Source: Polyangium jinanense
GTDB taxonomy: Bacteria; Myxococcota; Polyangia; Polyangiales; Polyangiaceae
Reading direction: 5' to 3'
Assembly: GCF_028435365.1 (NCBI RefSeq)
Contig: NZ_JAGTJJ010000029.1
Location: 62,001-126,000, forward strand
Length of the DNA stretch: 64,000 nucleotides
Positions 61,887-64,000 of the stretch are shown here, in pieces. The stretch's first letter is position 1. Every line of letters begins with the position of its first letter. The position numbers were made by a program, and so were the translations under genes. The notes below the pieces were generated by a model that had not been told where the DNA came from, searched no databases, and was given only the letters and a program-made list of their open reading frames with translations.

Positions 61887-63197
61887 TCATCGTTTGATCT
61901 GGTTCGGCGAGAGAGTGAAGCGGCCGCGGTTCTTCGCGCCCGCATCGCCGGTGGCTTTCTCGTCATCCCCGGCCGTCGCAGCGTACGCGCGAGAGAACTG
62001 CGGGCCAAAAATAATCAGGAAGGTCTCTTTCTGTTCTCCAGCGTAGTCGCCGTGTACGACCTCGTAGAGCTTCCAGAGAGCTTCGAATTTGTTCGAGAAT
62101 AGGCCGCCCCTCTTGCCGCGACGCTCGAGCTCCTCCTCGATCGTCTTCGGCGACAGCTTCGTGAGCAGCGTGCGCACGCCTTCCATCACGCCGTTGATGA
62201 GCGCGACCTGGTGGCTCATCACGTCGACGAAGATGTCCTGGAGCTGCCGCGGCGCGTCCGGTCCGCCTTGCGGTCCGAGCAGCGCGTTGCCGAGCTCCTT
62301 CTCGTCCTTCGCGGAGGCCACGCGATCGTTCTCGTCCGGCGTCACCTCGCGCGCGAGCATCTCGGCCTCGAACTCCTGGTAGCCGTTCCGCAGGCTCACG
62401 AAGCACTTGAGGAAGACTTCCATCGCGTCGCGCAGCTTGCGGCCGAACGTCAGCACGCTCTCGACGTCCTCGATCGGCTTCGAGCCAGGCGCGAGCGTGC
62501 GCGAGAGCTCGATCATCGCGGCGTGCGCGGCCTGCGCCGGGCTCGGCTCGCCGAGCATGCGCGGATCGACGCCGTAGTACTGCGAGAGCTTCTGGAAATC
62601 CTGCTCGGCCGTGAGGGTCGGCTGCTCCATCGCGACGCGCTTCAAGTAGTTCTGCCGCACCTCGGGCGTAAGGCGCGGCAGGTGGTCGTAGATCACGCGG
62701 TACACGCCGCCCCAGGCCGCGCGGTAGGCCTCCACGTACGGCTGGAGCTGCCGCACGTAGGCGTCCTCGGCGCCGGGCGTGATCGGCTTCTGCTGCTGCC
62801 TCCACGACGCGGCGGCGTTGCCGGATTGCTCCTGGGCGAAGTCGAGGACCGTCCCGTCTTTCGGGGCCTCGCGTTTCTTCGGCGCCGCATCGATGAGCTG
62901 CATCCGCATCACGATCGGGCCGATGGTCAGCTCCGGCGTGCTCGTGACGTCGGTCGGCGTGTCACGCGTGAGGCGCCGGCCTGCGAACACGGTTCCGTTC
63001 GTCGAGCCGAGATCCTTGACGATGATCTGCCGGTCGCGGACGTCGATGGCCAGGTGGAACTGCGAGACGTACGGCCGATCGATGTGCAGGTCGTTGAGCT
63101 GGTTTCTGCCGATGCGGATGGGGAAGCGCTCGAATGTGACGTCGAAGCTTTGATTGGCCTGGGTATCGATGACCCGGGCCACGAGCGCCAGCGGCAT
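61887..63197 (-). CDS. tagH: T6SS-associated FHA domain protein (TagH type)
   Basis: The 436-residue protein has an N-terminal FHA domain (FPIRIGRNQLNDLHI, YVSQFHLAIDV, DLGSTNGTVFAG) and a long C-terminal domain of the T6SS_FHA_C type (FGRKLRDAMEVFLKCFVSLRNGYQEF). Such proteins control T6SS assembly through threonine phosphorylation. ATG 63197 is chosen by the fit of the FHA start and the TAGTCT hexamer seven bases upstream. It lies 2 kb from tssE on the same strand. Confidence 0.9.
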   Translation of the reverse strand: MPLALVARVIDTQANQSFDVTFERFPIRIGRNQLNDLHIDRPYVSQFHLAIDVRDRQIIVKDLGSTNGTVFAGRRLTRDTPTDVTSTPELTIGPIVMRMQLIDAAPKKREAPKDGTVLDFAQEQSGNAAASWRQQQKPITPGAEDAYVRQLQPYVEAYRAAWGGVYRVIYDHLPRLTPEVRQNYLKRVAMEQPTLTAEQDFQKLSQYYGVDPRMLGEPSPAQAAHAAMIELSRTLAPGSKPIEDVESVLTFGRKLRDAMEVFLKCFVSLRNGYQEFEAEMLAREVTPDENDRVASAKDEKELGNALLGPQGGPDAPRQLQDIFVDVMSHQVALINGVMEGVRTLLTKLSPKTIEEELERRGKRGGLFSNKFEALWKLYEVVHGDYAGEQKETFLIIFGPQFSRAYAATAGDDEKATGDAGAKNRGRFTLSPNQIKR

Positions 63198-63204
63198 GGG
63201 TGCG

Positions 63205-63210
63205 AGACTA
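63205..63210 (-). promoter_or_regulatory. Putative -10 element TAGTCT of tagH
   Basis: TGC-TAGTCT ends seven bases before ATG 63197, with no Shine-Dalgarno between. Confidence 0.5.
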
Positions 63211-63374
63211 GCAGACAGTGTGCCGGGACCAGAAGTAGCGGGCGACGATCCCGCGAACCTCCTCCGATCCCGCCAGGTTCGCCGCGGCGCGGCGCGTCGT
63301 CCGATCGGCAGGCCTTCGGGTGGGCCGGCCCGGTTTTTTGACACCTTTACCTACATCATGCGACCCTGACCGAC

Positions 63375-64000
63375 ATGAGCCTCCTGCACAGGATTCCGCC
63401 CCTCGTTTCGGCCCTTGCGTTTGGGTACGGCGTGGGGATGAGCGCGCCGGACGCGGCGCTCGCGCCTGTCCAGGCCGCCGTGGTGGCGGTCGCGCCTGCG
63501 CCGGGGGCGGCCCGTCCCGAGGCCGCGCCGGTGCCGCTCATCGTGGATCCTTCGCGGACGCCCGTGCGGGGGGATGCGCCGCGGGGCGGGGTCACGGCGG
63601 CGCGGATGGGCGGGCCGGAGTCGCAGCAGCTCGGCAGGCTGCGCGAGGTCGAGATGCGGGAGGCGGCGCGCGGGGAGCAGTCCTCGCTCGATCGGCCGAT
63701 GTACTCGCGTTCGCCGCGGCTCAACTCCGACGCGACGGGGGAGGGGGCCGAGGTCGACGATCTCGACGTGGCGGGCGCAGAGGCGCTCTCGCGGCTGCAG
63801 CTTCCGGATCTGAAGGTGTCGATCACGCGGCGCACGTTGAAGTACGTCCGCTTCTTCACGCGGACCGATCGGGGCCGCGGGATGTTCGAGACCTGGCTGA
63901 AGCGCAGCGGCCGGTTCCAGGACCTCATCCAGGGGGAGCTCCGCGAGTGGCGTTTGCCCGAGGATCTGATCTGGGTCGCGATGATCGAGAGCGGGTTCGA
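63375..64000 (+). CDS. Lytic transglycosylase-like exported protein (3' end off the window)
   Basis: The frame runs from ATG 63375 to the window edge (about 208 codons) with no stop. A signal-like N-terminus (PPLVSALAFGYGVGM) precedes a long Pro/Ala-rich region. It ends in FFTRTDRGRGMFETWLKRSGRF and LPEDLIWVAMIESGF, the start of an SLT/MltD-type transglycosylase domain; the Glu of IESGF would be catalytic. It probably cleaves peptidoglycan. A TTGACA at 63338 may be its -35. Confidence 0.75.
   Translation, partial: MSLLHRIPPLVSALAFGYGVGMSAPDAALAPVQAAVVAVAPAPGAARPEAAPVPLIVDPSRTPVRGDAPRGGVTAARMGGPESQQLGRLREVEMREAARGEQSSLDRPMYSRSPRLNSDATGEGAEVDDLDVAGAEALSRLQLPDLKVSITRRTLKYVRFFTRTDRGRGMFETWLKRSGRFQDLIQGELREWRLPEDLIWVAMIESGF

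Overview
The window is about 64 kb of high-GC DNA. Predicted lipoproteins with Gly-rich linkers and Cys-rich modules, Ser/Thr kinase and FHA signalling, type VI secretion genes, and a Coq4/P450/GST cassette all fit a Polyangiales-type myxobacterium (Sorangium/Polyangium relatives). This placement rests on gene style, not on a marker gene. No rRNA, tRNA, CRISPR-Cas locus or phage was recognised.

Layout. 1-4.5 kb: a left-truncated RNase R-type gene coupled to a small amphi-Trp gene, a nucleotidyltransferase and an MFS exporter. 4.5-8.8 kb: two tandem paralogous envelope proteins and a secreted esterase-like lipoprotein. 8.8-20 kb, minus strand: a T6SS cargo locus, read from its promoter as VgrG, PAAR protein, DUF4123 adaptor, lipase effector, small chaperone-like protein, a VgrG with a ~225-residue C-terminal extension, a 101-residue protein, a beta-propeller, a PsbP/DcrB-like protein and a DUF4145 protein. 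20-32.3 kb: YkgJ protein, beta-helix and IPT/NHL lipoproteins, two LysR regulators with an SDR and an aldo-keto reductase, and unrecognised genes. 32.5-37.9 kb: the 5' end of a GST gene joined to a broken PP2C, then TetR diverging from a Coq4-P450-GST operon through a perfect 12-bp-arm operator, and a 2-hydroxyacid dehydrogenase. 38-44 kb: a Ser/Thr kinase, a lipoprotein, an alpha/beta hydrolase and deoC with two ALDH-family genes. 45.1-48.2 kb: a non-coding array of dyads repeated every 43 bp, directly upstream of an OLD-like ATPase and TOPRIM protein pair, then fmt. 48.2-56 kb: SUMF1-like protein, lon, a zinc-ribbon/FHA protein and lipoproteins. 56-64 kb: tssG-tssF-tssE, a lipoprotein, a PAP2-like protein, the T6SS FHA protein and the start of a lytic transglycosylase-like gene.

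The most unusual structure is the 43-bp dyad array beside the ATPase/TOPRIM pair, a candidate undescribed defence or mobile-element-control module. Two near-identical ~307-bp structured repeats each sit between convergent genes. At about ten genes a TAnnnT hexamer ends only 6-7 nt before the start codon, which suggests leaderless transcription is common in this organism.
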